The translations under genes and the position numbers were made by a program. Shown piece after piece: positions 43,101 through 58,100 of a stretch of DNA of 64,000 bases. Under the pieces are notes generated by a model. That model made no database searches and was not told where the DNA came from. It saw only the letters and a program-made list of their open reading frames with translations. The stretch is taken from the NCBI GenBank assembly GCA_947247005.1, contig OX365956.1, positions 12,110,089 to 12,174,088 on the forward strand. Direction: 5' to 3'. This DNA is from Spisula solida. Taxonomy: Eukaryota > Mollusca > Bivalvia > Venerida > Mactridae. Each line of letters begins with the position of its first letter. Within the stretch, counting starts at the first letter, position 1.

Positions 43101-46100
43101 GAGGAGTTAGTTGTTTAAAACAGTAGTAGCCTTTTTCTAAATGTGAACATTTACAATTTGGATGTATATTTTAAAATTTAAAACATAATTCTAAAACTTG
43201 ATACCAGTTTGACCAGTTTATGTCAAGAATTGATCAAGTGCATTATTTATAACGTACTTGTTACAACGACGTCACTTAACGTTAGCATGACGTTTGCGAC
43301 GTCACGCAAAAAGGGTCTGAATAGGGCCTCAACAAAACATCTGTAACTTCCTTAAAATCAAGATGATAACAAAATTTCTTTTGCATTTTGCTACATTAAG
43401 ATTAATCTTTTAAATAATACAACATCTCAAAATAATTTGGTTTGTCAAAATAGCAGGTTTTCCTGGAGACTGGCTCATATATATTTCAAATAAATTTCAT
43501 CTACAACAATTATAAAAAACAAATGCGCTGCATAAAGCGGGAATTTCCCTTGGAGTATTTTGATAATCTGACAGGCAAAAACTAAAGAATCAAGCACTTT
43601 ATTTGCTCCCTGAAAGTACAACATTGGAGGTTAGGGAACAAGAACACAATTTAGCAAACAGCTGTCACCTTTAGATTCATTTTGTCATTTATTTTGCAAT
43701 TTTAAAGTTCTGCTTCAAAAATAAGTATTGTTCATTGAATGAGCTATCAAGGAGTTTAACGATTTTATTGCATAGTGTTTTAGCGTATTTTCGGTCCGGA
43801 TACGTTTGGACGTACGGTTACAATACATACTTTAGTCTATCCTCATAATAGTGGCAGCCATAGAGGTTCCAAACCACCAAATAAATGTTCTTTAACTCAA
43901 TGTAATTTGACAAATTGCCGACCCTAAAAATGTAAACCTTTTGTCCATGGGGACCTCTCAAAACCCACCAATCAATAGAAAAAGCTTATAGCCTCAAGAA
44001 AATGAAAAACAATAAGTGGAGCGTGTACATAAAGATTGAAAAATTTGGTTCGTCAAGCGCGTGTGAGAAAATATGTTCACCGCGCTTGACGAACCAAATT
44101 TTTCAAACATGGACTGATCCCAAGTCCGTTTGTCCCAAGCCTGCTTTCACTTTCATATTTAAGCCAGAATGTCAAACTTTTCTACTACAGCCGTTTTACT
44201 ACATACAGGCGTACAAAGCATTTAAACGCAATTTTATGATTCCTTCATGCTCGATAATAATTTTAAAAAAAAACGCATAATTATTCCAGTGATGTCGCAC
44301 ACGTAAAGTATCGACAAATTTGCGACGCTCGTTCGCTAACACTTAACCCTAATCCTTTGAACCCTAACTACCCTTACTGGTAGGCCTGGACTATTGCGAT
44401 CAGAACTATAGAAAATAGTGTTTCTAAACAAATTCGATCTACTTTAATATTGGTTGACATTTTGCCTATTTGAACTATTCCCGCACGATTTACTTCGGAA
44501 TATTGTTGTGGTTATACGTCTCATGACATTTTGAAACATTGTTTATTAACTGAAAATGCTTAAAAAGGGAGTTTTCTCCTAAAATAGAAGTATTGGATAG
44601 GTTTAAAGTTAAGAAAACATAATCAGTCATTTTCAAATAAATAACTTTCCACATTGTATCGATTTTATCCAAGAATATTATAAATTTTGCATTGAAGCCT
44701 TAGCAACTTTACGAAAATTGATCTAGATTATTTCTTTGGTATAGATTTGCCTACAAAATGTTTTATACGGTTTTAATAAACAACGATAAACTGTATCTGT
44801 TGTGAAATGTCATTGTAGTTTGTGATGTCTGTTTGTTATTTTCTTGTCACCTGGCACTTACTCCGGTTAAGTTTGACTGACTGAGGCGGCAGACTTTAGG
44901 ATGGGTTGACGTTGTTGTTGTTGTTGTCGTTTGTATCATGGAGGGTACCATTAGTCGTCTGTACCTGCCCTACGTTCAAGGAAACAATACGTGACGTACG
45001 TTTCGCACCAGCTGGGTACTGTTTTATCAAAGCACTTACGATTAGCAGTTACGCTCAAAATGGAATTCTTTATAATTCTTTTACAACAGCATATTGGTGA
45101 TGGATGTGGTTTGTAGGAGTCCATTAACTGAATCAATATTAGAATTGCATCGCCATTTACCACACCTTATAATTGTAAGCAAATTATATAGGATTTAAAT
45201 TTGATCGTAAGTTAAAAATTTCCGTAAGTTCATTGATAAAACAGTACAACGAAGGATTATATCGACAAAAACCCGTGATTGTTAAACATGTTTGCAGGTT
45301 ACTTCCCTTGAACGTTGGGCTGATCTCTTACTATTGAGAACGTCGGGAACCAAATTATACGTGATTCAGCTGTCTTATACATCCACACCGACACTTAATG
45401 GGCTTATATAAAGAGTGTGTTGGTATATTGAATGTAAATACGTTAAACTGAGCCTCGAGTTAAAATTGTATATAAATATATGTATTATATGTAGCATTGA
45501 TTTGCTTTGGTGTACGGTATAGTAGGAAGTTGTTACAGGTTAAGTAACTGTCATAAACGCCTATTGACGTAATCAATTCTATTCAGTGGAACCAACCAAT
45601 CAGAATTCATGGTTACTTCCCGGTTCTAAAGTAATTAAACTGTGCAACTAATTGATTGTCTATGTCAACTACCTTGTATATTTAACCAATATCTCATTGA
45701 ATACATAGTTTTTACGTATTTTGTTAAAATAGTTTCATCAATGCAACGCATAAGCTTTTGTTAGTTGCGGTATTTATAAAATAATGATGAGTTCATTATA
45801 TCCTTAAATGCATGGTACCCTGAAAGAAACTTAACTTGTTACGATCAGTTGGGCCGAACTTAAAATATATTTTGTTTTCCCCCTTCCCGACCCAAGCAGA
45901 TTTAGAATGGCTAAGTGGGTAGGTTAAATATATATGTTTGGAATTATTGGTCAAGACATACAAATAAGGAAATTTAGAAATAATTAAGAAGAAACCAAGT
46001 CTTACATTTAAAATTAACAGGTACCAAACTAACAAGTAAGAAACATGCTTTTATGTAAAAAATAATATTTTCATCCCCAATATTTTTAAAGAAAAAAAAG

Positions 46101-49100
46101 AATTATTTCAATTTGGGCAATAAAATATTTTGGGTAGGGCCGTTTTTCGGGTAAGTAGGGGAAGGGGAAACTAGCAATATTTTATTTTAGGCCTTAGTCC
46201 TACATAATTTCGCGCAAATGTCATGAATGTACTGATACCACACGATGTTTGCAGTTTTATAAAAGGAAATAATTAACGAAACCCTTTTCATCCATATTCA
46301 AAATATTAAATAGCCCGTTCAACGCGCCAGTAAATTCCTTAACTATTTAATTATAAAAAAATGCACACGTCTATAGTGAGTTTTACGATCGAATAATATA
46401 GTTTATTAAAGCCAAGAACTTCATACGCAGTATAAGTTCTTAAAGTCATACACTTATCAAATGGACGCAATACAAAATATAGCCTAAATACAGTATATAT
46501 CGTGATCGTTTAAAATACAACATCTACGGGCAGAATGTTGAAGTTGAAAAATGGCTTCATTTATTAAAGCTAAGAACTTTATACGCAGTATAAGTTCTTA
46601 AAGTCATATCCCTATCGAATGGACGCAATACAGAATAAAGCTAAATAGTATTATATATCCACGTTCTACAACATGTGTTATATTACCAATCCACCAGGAT
46701 ACACGTTCTACAACATGTGTTATATTACCAATCCACCAGGATACACGTTCTACAACATGTGTTATATTACAAATCCACCAGGATACACGTTCTACAACAT
46801 GTGTTATATATCCAATCTACCAGGATACACGTTCTACAACATGTGTTATATATCCAATCCACCAGGATACACGTTCTACAACATGTGTTATATTACCAAT
46901 CCACCAGGATACACGTTCTACAACATGTGTTATATTACCAATCAACCAGGATACACGTTCTACAACATGTGTTATATTACCAATCCACCAGGATACACGT
47001 TTTAAAACAAGTGTTATATTACCAATCCACCAGGATACACGTTCTACAACATGTGTTATATAACCAATCCACCAGGATACACGTTCTTCAACATGTGTTA
47101 TATTACCAATCCACCAGGATAAACGTTCTACAACATGTGTTATATTACCAATCCACCAGGATACACGTTCTACAACATGTGTTATATAACCAATCCACAA
47201 GGATACACGTTCTACAACATGTGTTATATTACCAATCCACTGGGATACTCGTTCTACAACATGTGTTATATTACCAATCCACCAGGATACACGTTCTACA
47301 ACATGTGTTATATTACCAATCCACTGGGATACATGTTCTACAACATGTGTAATATTACCAATCCACCAGGATACACGTTCTACAACATGTGTTATATTAC
47401 CAATCCACTGGGATACATGTTCTACAACATGTGTTATATTACCAATCCACCAGGATACACGTTCTACAACATGTGTTATATAACCAATCCACTGGAATAC
47501 ATGTTCTTCAACATGTGTTTTATTACCAATCCACCAGGATACACGTTCTACAACATGTGTTATATAACCAATCCACCAGGATACACGTTCTACAACATGT
47601 GTTATATTACCAATCCACCCGGATACACGTTCTACAACATGTGTTATATTACCAATCCACCAGGATAAACGTTCTACAACATGTGTTATATTACCAATCC
47701 ACCAGGATACACGTTCTACAACATGTGTTATATTACCAATCCACCAGGATACACGCTCTACAACATGTGTTCTATAACCAATCCCCCAGGATACACGTTC
47801 TACAACATGTGTTATATTACCAATCCACCAGGATACACGTTCTACAACATGTGTTTTATTACCAATCCACTGGGATACATGTTCTTCAACATGTGTTATA
47901 TTACCAATCCACCAGGATACATGTTCTTCAACATGTGTTATATTACCAATCCACCAGGATACACGTTCTACAACATGTGTTATATTACCAATCCACCAGG
48001 ATACACGTTCTACAACATGTGTTATATTACCAATCCACCAGGATACACGTTCTACAACATGTGTTATATTACCAATCCACCAGGATACACGTTCTACAAC
48101 ATGTGTTATATATCCAATCCACCAGGATACACGTTCTACAACATGTGTTATATTACCAATCCACCAGGATACATGTTCTACAACATGTGTTATATTACCA
48201 ATCCACCAGGATACACGTTCTACAACATGTGTTATATTACCAATCCACCAGGATACACGTTCTACAACATGTGTTATATTACCAATCCACCAGGATACAC
48301 GTTCTACAACATGTGTTATATATCCAATCCACCAGGATACACGTTCTACAACATGTGTTATATAACCAATCCACCAGGATGCATGTTCTACAATATTTGT
48401 GATTTTTCCCCTATAATCTAAGGGATTGACGCTTGTTATCAAAGTGTTGATATATCTAGAAGTCTGAAAGTGTTGATAGCCCTTGAAGAACGCTATTATG
48501 TTTACAGAATCTGATGTACTTACATGTACTCTAGAACAGATAGTTGTAATAGTTATGAAAATATATCACCGAAGTACCCATTTATGTGTAAACGAAACTC
48601 TTTGTAAAACGCGTTGTGCACTGTTGGTCGCCAGTTATCAACAAAACTTGGCCGTTTTCGAAAATATTAATGTTGCAGTGTGCATAGGATATACATGTAA
48701 TTACTAAAAGGGAAGAAACTTGTGTATGCCGACTAGCTGAGTCGGTGGGGCACTCGCCCTGTAAGCGAATGTTCCTTGGTTCGAGCCCCGGTCTGGCAGC
48801 GTATTCTTCCCATCCTGTTACATTAAACTGCATTTGTTTGGAGATAACATGGTGTTTACATGTATAGTTGAGGTCCATTTAAATGATTCACTTAAGTGAA
48901 TCAAAATGATAAATGACACTCTATATGAGTATATTGAGGTATTATACGTGGTTTAAAGGATGCGGGTATTGTTGATTGGTTAGAGAACAATATGCGTTAA
49001 ATGCATTGATTTGATTGAATACTGCTGAATTCTGTATATAATGTCATCAATCATACCAGACGTGTAATTCTGTTGTTAATCATGCCGTAGTATAAGATAC

Positions 49101-52100
49101 GGTAATTATTTCCCATTTGCAGAAATATGTATCCGATTTCTGCAAACAGCAGAAGTTAATTCCCGATTTTCTGGTAGATCGCAGAAATAAAAACCGCAGA
49201 ATTAAAAACTACCGAATTGAGGCCCTAATCGCAAAATATTTTTCCCGCAGAAATAACTCGCTATACGGTATTACTGTACTGGTGCAATGCTTCCTTCATG
49301 AATAGACAGTAAGTTGGTATTTTACTGATATCATATTACCAGTATGTGATAGTCATCTCATTTAAATGTTAGTTATTGAAATGTGAAAAATAACCAGCTG
49401 GGGAGATGATATGTGGTTAACGTTAAACTTTACATCCGTAACCATATGCTTCATGTACAAACATTCTGAAATTGTAGTAATTTTTAAAATTTTAATTCTA
49501 GCACGTTGGTCCACAACAATGGACATCAACGAAAAAATGACGTAGTTTGTCAACGACGGAATATTCGACAAATTCCGTGGTTTCATGCTCATACGGACGA
49601 TGATCGTTAACAACGATAGAAGCACTGTACCAACACTGAACATCTGTCTATACAAGTCATTGCAAGAAAAACACTGATGTGAAACATCCAATAGTGTGGG
49701 AACCAGAGTTTACAGTTTACAGTTTATTTGATACTCTCAGCACATAGTACATGTGATATGAGGTGCAAAAATGATTACAAAGTACATATAAACATATGAC
49801 AAGGCTGTGTGGTTGAAAAATAGGAAACAATAGAGTGGAATCAATGTGGTTAGAAAGGGTAACAACAAGATGGAATCAATGTTACAGTATATGAGTTGAG
49901 TTGCATTGTATATACAGATGGTTCAGTGAATATAACAATGTATAGAGGTTTTAGCCAGGTGGCTTGAAATAATTGTTAATATATTTTATAAATTTTGTCA
50001 GATTATTTAACCTTAGTGGTTCTGTATCATTCATAATATTATAATAAGTATGGATATTCTTGTTATGTATTTTAATCATTGGGAGCAAATGTTTTCTAGC
50101 AGCAGAAAAGTGAGAACAATTGAATAAATAATGAAATTCAACACCAATTTCATTTAAATTACATGCGTGACACCTTCTTAAATTGCGGTCGATGTTTATC
50201 CAGCATAGTGTTTCTATTGGTAGATGGTGATTTGATGTTCGGAATTTAAAGATAATTTTAGCATTATAGTCTGTAAGTATATTTATGTACGGCTCAAGGC
50301 AGTGAGTTTGTTTGTAGAGTCTATAGTTGAGACATTTCGATTTCGTTTGAATAGTATCATGCCAGATTTGGTTATATTGGTCGCACAGAGACTGGTTTAG
50401 TTTGGCTAATAAATGTTCTTTTGAGTTAATATATATTCGGTTGTGCCATACGTAGCTTAATCCACATTCATCAAGGATACTTTTTACATTATTAAGCCAT
50501 TTGTATTGATTGCCATTCATATCCCAGTTATTAAAGCAAATATTGTATAATTTAGATGAAAGTTTGTTTCTATTACTTATTAAGGTATAACAAAAACCAA
50601 TTATTCTCTTCTTTATAACGATAGACAGTGGATAGCCAGTTCGCCATAGAGCATTACATGTAGAGTACCTTTTTTAACTTGCATAATTCTTTTTAAGAAA
50701 TCAGTATGTACTTTTTCGAGAATTGAGACATCGCCGTAGCCCCAGACTTCGCAACCATATGATAGTATGGTACAATTGTGTTATCAAACAGTTTTAATTG
50801 ACAATCTATTGAGAGGTCTAGATTTCTTATTTTTGTGTACAGGGCAAACAGAGCTTTCTTGGCTTGGTCAACTACATGTTTTTTGCATCATTAAATTGTC
50901 TATTTTTTTAGAATAGCACTCCTAAGAATTTAAAAGTATCAACTATTTCTAGCGTAAAATTGTCTATACATATATTTCTCCGTCTTTCTTTTCTATCTCC
51001 AAATACAAGTACTTTGGATTTGTCAAAATTTATGTTTATATTTCATGTTTTACAGTATGTTGAGAACGTGTTTAGTAGATCGGACAATTCATCTTCAGAT
51101 TTTGCAAAAATAACTGTGTCATCTGCGTACAATAAGACGATCATTTTAATGAATAAGTCAGAGTATTCATCATTAAGAGAAATACCCGCACCAGTATGGC
51201 TGAGCATAATATGAACTAATGCACAGCATATTTTAAGCGGACCTACATTATTTGTAGCATGCTCATCTAGTACTGGATTTTTTTGATGATGCATAACTTT
51301 ACAATAAATTGCTCGGTTACGAAGTTACGAACCTGGAGCCGTTTCCAAAAGGCGCTACCGAGCGCTTTCCTACGTCTATGCAACCTACAGAAGCGGTCCG
51401 TTGCACAATAAAGCGCTCGATAGCGGTATGATACGAAATATTGGGTAGAAAGTAATGAAGGACGATACGAACCTGCTATCGTTTGTCAGTCCGAATGAAC
51501 ATTTGTCAGCCCGATCAAAATGAAAATACATCTGTCTGTGGATATTGCACGTTTTTCAATTCGTTTAATTCTAGGTCTACTTAAATCAGGGGTAACTAAT
51601 TTAAAATGCATAATTATATATAAACACAGATAACAACTGATTTCAAATAGGCCTAATTTAATATTTTACCTTTTTATACAGTAATGGGTTGCATGAGTAT
51701 ATCAGACAGTACTTTTGTTCAAGAGAAAAACGCTATTTTCATTTCAATTAATCATATTACGATTAAATATCAAACATCTTTAATCTTAATCACCTTTTCT
51801 TGTTAAATAAATCCTGTTGCAAATCGTCTAAACATAAAAGATATTCAGATGGAAAATTCCGGGTTTTATTGTATCCAATAAGAACAACATGTAATTAGTT
51901 TTCGCGACCTTTATCCCGCGAATATTTTTACAGTTGTTGACGATTTTGGAGGGATTTTTATTACATCTCGGCGAGGAATTACGAAAATGCATTCGTTTTT
52001 ACTTTCTTTACAATAACCTACAACTACGATGTGGAATTATCAGTCCGGTCCGGATACGAATTGTATTGCAAAGGGAAGTAACCGCTTTGCAAAGGGAAGT

Positions 52101-55100
52101 AACCGGAACATGTCAACTTCACTTCAAGTAACCGGGACTGGTGTCGTTTTTATTAGATTTACTTAAGATTGGTTGATATTTCGCACATATGAACGATTCC
52201 CGCTCGACTTACTTCGTTATCTCAGAGTAATCATGTGTCTCATAACAGTTTGTAGCATCGTTTATGCACTGAAAATGTTAAAATTTCCTTCCGAAGCGGG
52301 CAAAAAAATGGCTGCCTTTTTTGTTTCCAAACATTAGTGATTTCGAACTCTGACCAAATCACGTGACATGTGTTATCGTAAAGCGGAACGACATCCGCAG
52401 GCCTAAAGGCCTGCGTATTGTCCGCTATAATTTTCTAAATCGTTCAGGAATAGAGAAAACAGTAGAGGAGATAGGTTTTCACCTTGTCTTAAGCCGCTTT
52501 GACAGTCGAAGAAGTCGGATTGGGTACCGTTTATTGGGACACAAGACTTAATACCATCATACATATTCGTGATAATATTTAGAAACTTTCTTGTTATATT
52601 ATACTTAATTAATTTTGACCATAGACCAGTCCTCCATCATACGGAGTCAAAAGCTTTTTGGAAATCTATAAAGGCACAGAATAATTTGGTGTTTTTTATT
52701 TCATATACTCGGACATCATATGTAGAACATAGATATTATCAACAGTAGATAGATTTTTACGAAAACCTGCTTGATTTTGATTGAGTAGATTGTTTGTTTC
52801 TAAAAACATAGTTAATCTTTCGTTAAGAATGGCAGTAAACAATTTGCCCATACAGCTTAACAATGTAATCGGTCTATAGTTCTCAGGTAGATCAAGATTA
52901 CCTTTGTTTTTGTATATAGGCATAATACAGCCTGTCAACCATGCATCAGGCAGATTACCAGTTGTAAATATAACATTAAACAGTCTATGATATAATGGTA
53001 GCATAGAGTTCGTACCCACTAAACAGCTAGCGAGTAGTCGTATTTTTATAGTCATCACATTTATATCACAAGTGGTCGATTGTCAATGTAGGCACTTTTA
53101 CCATCATAACACGTAGAATCTAATTTATACTTTACTGTTGCAAATCACGATACAGTCACCTGGGATTTGTAAATAATGTACATGTATGTTTTTATTTTCA
53201 TTCTTAAACGAATATTTGTACAGCAGCAGATTCAGTTGTTCAACAATCTTACAGGCGTATTAAAAGAGATATTGATGGTTAATTCGTATTTTGAAACTTT
53301 AGGCCATGTATATATGTCAAAATTGTATGCCCATATGTGGGCCCAAAATTGGTAATAAACATTATCTTGTCTTATTAAATGACGACAGCGCGAATCGTTA
53401 TATATATACATACAAAATTATACTGTGTGTCTGGTTATACGATATCCATGTTCCGCATTTATCTTTATATAATAGGGTCGTACTATAATAAAGACTTTAT
53501 TTTACGAGGGAACTCGTTTGACAATTAAATTAAATGGCAATAAACAATAAACCGTTGAACAAGAACACTAGTACATAAAAAGAAAAAAGCATAATGGCAA
53601 TTCGGCCCATATAACGTCCACACTATCATAATTTTATATATAATAGGGAAATTTCATAAAAGAGTTTCAGTGAAAGGATGTGCGAAACCGATATGTATGG
53701 AATCTACAATAAAAGGAAGGTATAAATCAAAATGCTAATCAATTAAATTTATAATTAATCACTACAAAGCTTAATTAGATATAGGGACATCATAAGAGCC
53801 AGCATATCATATAACAACATGTAAATTAAAACAATGACATTTTTAAAAGCATGATACGGAATTGAAACATAAAACACACTGCATGCCATTCTGCAGACAT
53901 ATATATATGGCTATACATGTATATTGAAGTAATGATTATGACTAGCCAGTCATTAGATACTTAAGTAGCACAAACATGGGATGTTTCAAAATAAGACGGC
54001 TTCACCCAGCGTAGATATAAAGTTTTAAACTGTTGAATAGAAGAAGAATTTTTGATATTATGAGGAATAGAATTCCATATTGAGGTACCAGAGAAAGCAA
54101 AAGTGTGGCGAAATAACTCGGAATTGGGTTTAGGACTATATCATTGGTATGTAGAAGATGAGCGTAACAGTCGTGAATGAATATCTGCAGTAAATTTAAA
54201 TGCAGATTTAAGATAGTCTGGTGCATCACCTCTGAGAGTTTTGTACATTTGAATAGCTTTCTGATAAATAACGCGTTCATGAAATGTCATCCATTTGAGT
54301 TTTGTAAATAGAATACTTGAAGGAGTTGAATAATCACAATCAAGAATTACTCTACCTGCTCTTTTCTGAAATTTTATAAGTTTATCTTCAAGACTGCTGG
54401 TACAATTTCCCAATACAACACAGCAAACGTCAAAATGTGGAAGAATATATGCGTTATAAAAGCGCTTCAGAGTATCAATGGAAAAAAATATTTAATTCTA
54501 GATAGGAGGTGCAAATAGAAATTACATTTCTTTATCACATTATTGATATGGTCTGCCCTAGATAGGCTATCATTAATTGTGATACCTAATAACTTTGCTG
54601 TTGAAGTAACTTCAATAGACATGCAATCCACACAATAGACTTGGGCCTATCACGTATTCAACATCGTCATACCAGTGAAAATATTAGTTCCCTGAAACAC
54701 TTTCTATACGAGGGATGATCAATATATAACGAGAAAATACTAATAACTTTTCTATTACACGTTATTTTCTGAAAATGTCTTATGCGATGGTTAATACATA
54801 TATTAAAAGAAAACATACGGTATAATTTTTAAATTATTGTATGGAGCCATATAACTGCCACCACTTAAATTTCAATTTTATTTCACGAAATATTCCAAGA
54901 AAATTAAAATTTAAGGGGTGGCAGCTATATGGCTCCATACAAGCTAAATATGTTATTGATAATCTTTTGTCGGCCGTCATTTTCACTAACAAGGAACGAT
55001 TACACGTGCGTGGCGTAACGAATAACAACACAATCCGTGTATTACATCACCATCAGTCAGGCGAATCTTAGGTGACCCCTAGTACTAAATTTCACCACAT

Positions 55101-58100
55101 TGATATTGCTTACACTGAAACTGTGAGGGGTTGAATTTGCGTAAAAACTGTGAAATAAATCCGAAAAATGCACCCCTTAGGCGTATTCAGGGTTACCTAT
55201 GCAACCATACAGTTTAGCATGATGTCGCTGTAATAATGAATGTTCAGAGAAACGTTGCTAATGTATGGTATTACTTCCAGTTATAGTTTGAGAAAAATCG
55301 AAAGAATCATAACAAGATTATAAGCATTTCCCCGTTATATAGGGGTCATCCCTCGTATGTTAACTAGTATAATAATATATACTAAGCAGTTGACTATTTG
55401 TCTATATTTACAAACTTCAACTTTCTATATACATTTAAGCTCATCAAGTAAATCAGTCATTGAAATATTTGGGAGTTTTAGGAGTTATATTTAGGTGTAA
55501 ATAATATAGAATAATTTAACAAAGTATTCAAACAAAGAATCAATGGTATATTTGTTCAATACATGAATGGTCAACCTACACGTCGAGAAGTACAATATGG
55601 CATACTTTTTTCTGAATTTTGTATTAAATATTATTTAGATCACAGGTAACTGTATCATTGATAAAGAGTAAAACAAAACAAATTATTTTATAAAATTTAT
55701 GTTATCTTAGAAAGGTGCATTTGTACTAAAGTGGTCAGATTTTCATGGTATCAAAAACAAGAATTGGCTTTCGATATCTTCATAAAGTAATTTCATTAAT
55801 AGATAACATCGTTAGAGCTACCACCATGCAAAATCCCATCGAAATCAATTAACTAGTTGAAAAGTTATACCATGAAATGTATACCCCGGTGTCCAGTCAG
55901 TCACTGGGGTGCATTCAATAGAACCTACAATGCTATTCTAAACAATAAAAAAGAAAGTGATATCACACCTTATGGGTTTATGTTCTTATTTATGGACGGA
56001 TTTTTAAAATATTGTTATCAAATTAAACACGTAGTTCTCTAGTTTCTGATTATGTAATAATATTTAAAATACAAGTATTGATGAAATGTTTATTAAAAAC
56101 GAACTGCACCTCAGTGACCGGGAGGCCAATTTCCCGTGTTATAAACCTTTCTAAGATATTATAAATTTTATAAAAATAATTTTTTGTTTAATGATACAAT
56201 TACCTGTGATTTAGATCTTAAATAAGAGCACAAGCTTTATCCAGATTGCACTATCGCCCCATGAATCAGATCAGAAATTGAAATATACGGGTGACAGTAA
56301 CCTGACTAAAGCCACAAGGTCCTAGCGTAATGTAAGTGGACCAAACGCTTTAATTTCAAAATTACGAATAAATCATTTATTGTATACGCCGATCAATTTG
56401 AGGGCCAGGTCAGGGCTATGTGCAAATTGTTACACTCAAGTGGTGATTAATTAATTTAAAGGCTGGAGATTCGATATAAACTTATTATACGAATCGTTAT
56501 CCAATACGCTGTCGCAGATACTACACATGTACGAGGGCCTCGTATATTGATGATTAATTAGATATAAGATATACATGCTAAAGTATTTTTTGAAGACCCA
56601 CATAGAGCCACAACACACTCTTAAAATGGAGAATCAAATAGTTGTTTATTGACAGCTCTAATTGATTTTGAACTAAAAGCCAATAAACATGCATTGTCAG
56701 CAAGTTTGAGGAGGAAATTGAAAACATTTTGAAAAAGAGGCTGAACTATACTAATTTGTTTCTTCTTTTGTAACTCAAGGGTCATAATCCTAAACGTTCA
56801 GGAACGATTTGTCTCGATATAAAACTTGGCCAAGATATGACACAAATACGTAGTGTCACCCAGTTTGAAGATGATCACAACAAAATTGTCTGAATTAGAG
56901 TACAGACAAGGCGAATTTCTCATTTTTGGTAATTCCAGCGCCATAACCCAAGAGACCTAGAACGTTTCAGCTGATAATCGAACTTGATCTAGATATTATT
57001 TCCATGAACGTTGTCGCAAAGTTTGAAGACGATCATATGGATACCGTTTGGATTAGTGTACAAACAATGCGAACTCCTCAATTTTTTATAACTCCATGAT
57101 TCGGATGGAAACTGAACTTAAACTAGATACTAAGCACATAAACATCGTTACCAAGCCTTTAGAGTTTAGACAATCAGATGAAAACTGTTTGAAAACTGTT
57201 TGAAATAGAGTACGGACTTATTACTTGATGATACCACGGCTTGCCCGCTAGCCCACCAGCGGGCCAAAGGTGTTCTTGTAATACGTGCGTATTAACATCA
57301 GGTCCCGATCTCTCGAAACATCTCAATCTGAGCACAATCTCAACTCAAATGTTGTCACCTATCGTTTGACATATACAAATGTAGTTTCCATGCGAAATTG
57401 TACTCTAAGTTTGTATAACAAAATAGAAACAGTATTCCGAGTTTATTACAGTAAAATTTCTAGAAAAAACTCGAGCCTCAAATTAATCTCAAATTCAGAC
57501 TCTGATATGAGCAAAATCTCAATTTGAGTTGAGATTTCTACTTGAGATGCTTCGGGAGATCGGGCCTGGACATCACTAGGCAAACGAAAACCGGACACAG
57601 CAACATAGTATACCACTGTCTAAAATTTACAATATTTTTCTTTAAATGTTATGTTTTATAAATTGTCTTTGAAATCTTACCTTGCCAAACATATCGTGCC
57701 ACTGTGACATAAGTTTCTGATCAGCTGCAAGGCTAGTCCAACTTCTATCAAGATGATTGCCCTTTGTATGTTGAGCTCGTGGGTGTCCGTTTCCATGTTG
57801 TCTATTATACACATGGTCATAATCAGCCAATGAAGGCTCGACGGAATATGCTTCTCTCAGGTCATTTCGAGTATCTGATCGTACACGAGGTGGTGTAGCT
57901 CGGCTACCTACTGCGTCACTAGCTTCAGAAAGCGGCACGCGGCGTGTAGCACCAGGTCTATCTAAGTGGTTGAATTTATATGGGTTTTCTTCAAGATGTC
58001 GCTGGCTTTGTTCCCATTCATATTCCTCTCTCCTAGTGTTACCGGTCACACCTAAGTCAACCCTCTTTGTGTTGAAACCCAGGTTATCTCTCATATAACG

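Noticed and set aside
44335..44380. Telomere-like 'aaccctaa' words
   Set aside because: Only a few imperfect copies, too short to call an interstitial telomere repeat.
46675..48442. Long ORFs of 177-541 codons on both strands
   Set aside because: They are translations of a 42-bp minisatellite whose period is divisible by three; frames are open on both strands at once and encode only reiterated peptides.
48728..48798. Functional tRNA gene
   Set aside because: A and B boxes are good, but the acceptor stem does not pair and the anticodon loop lacks T33; a SINE head fits better.
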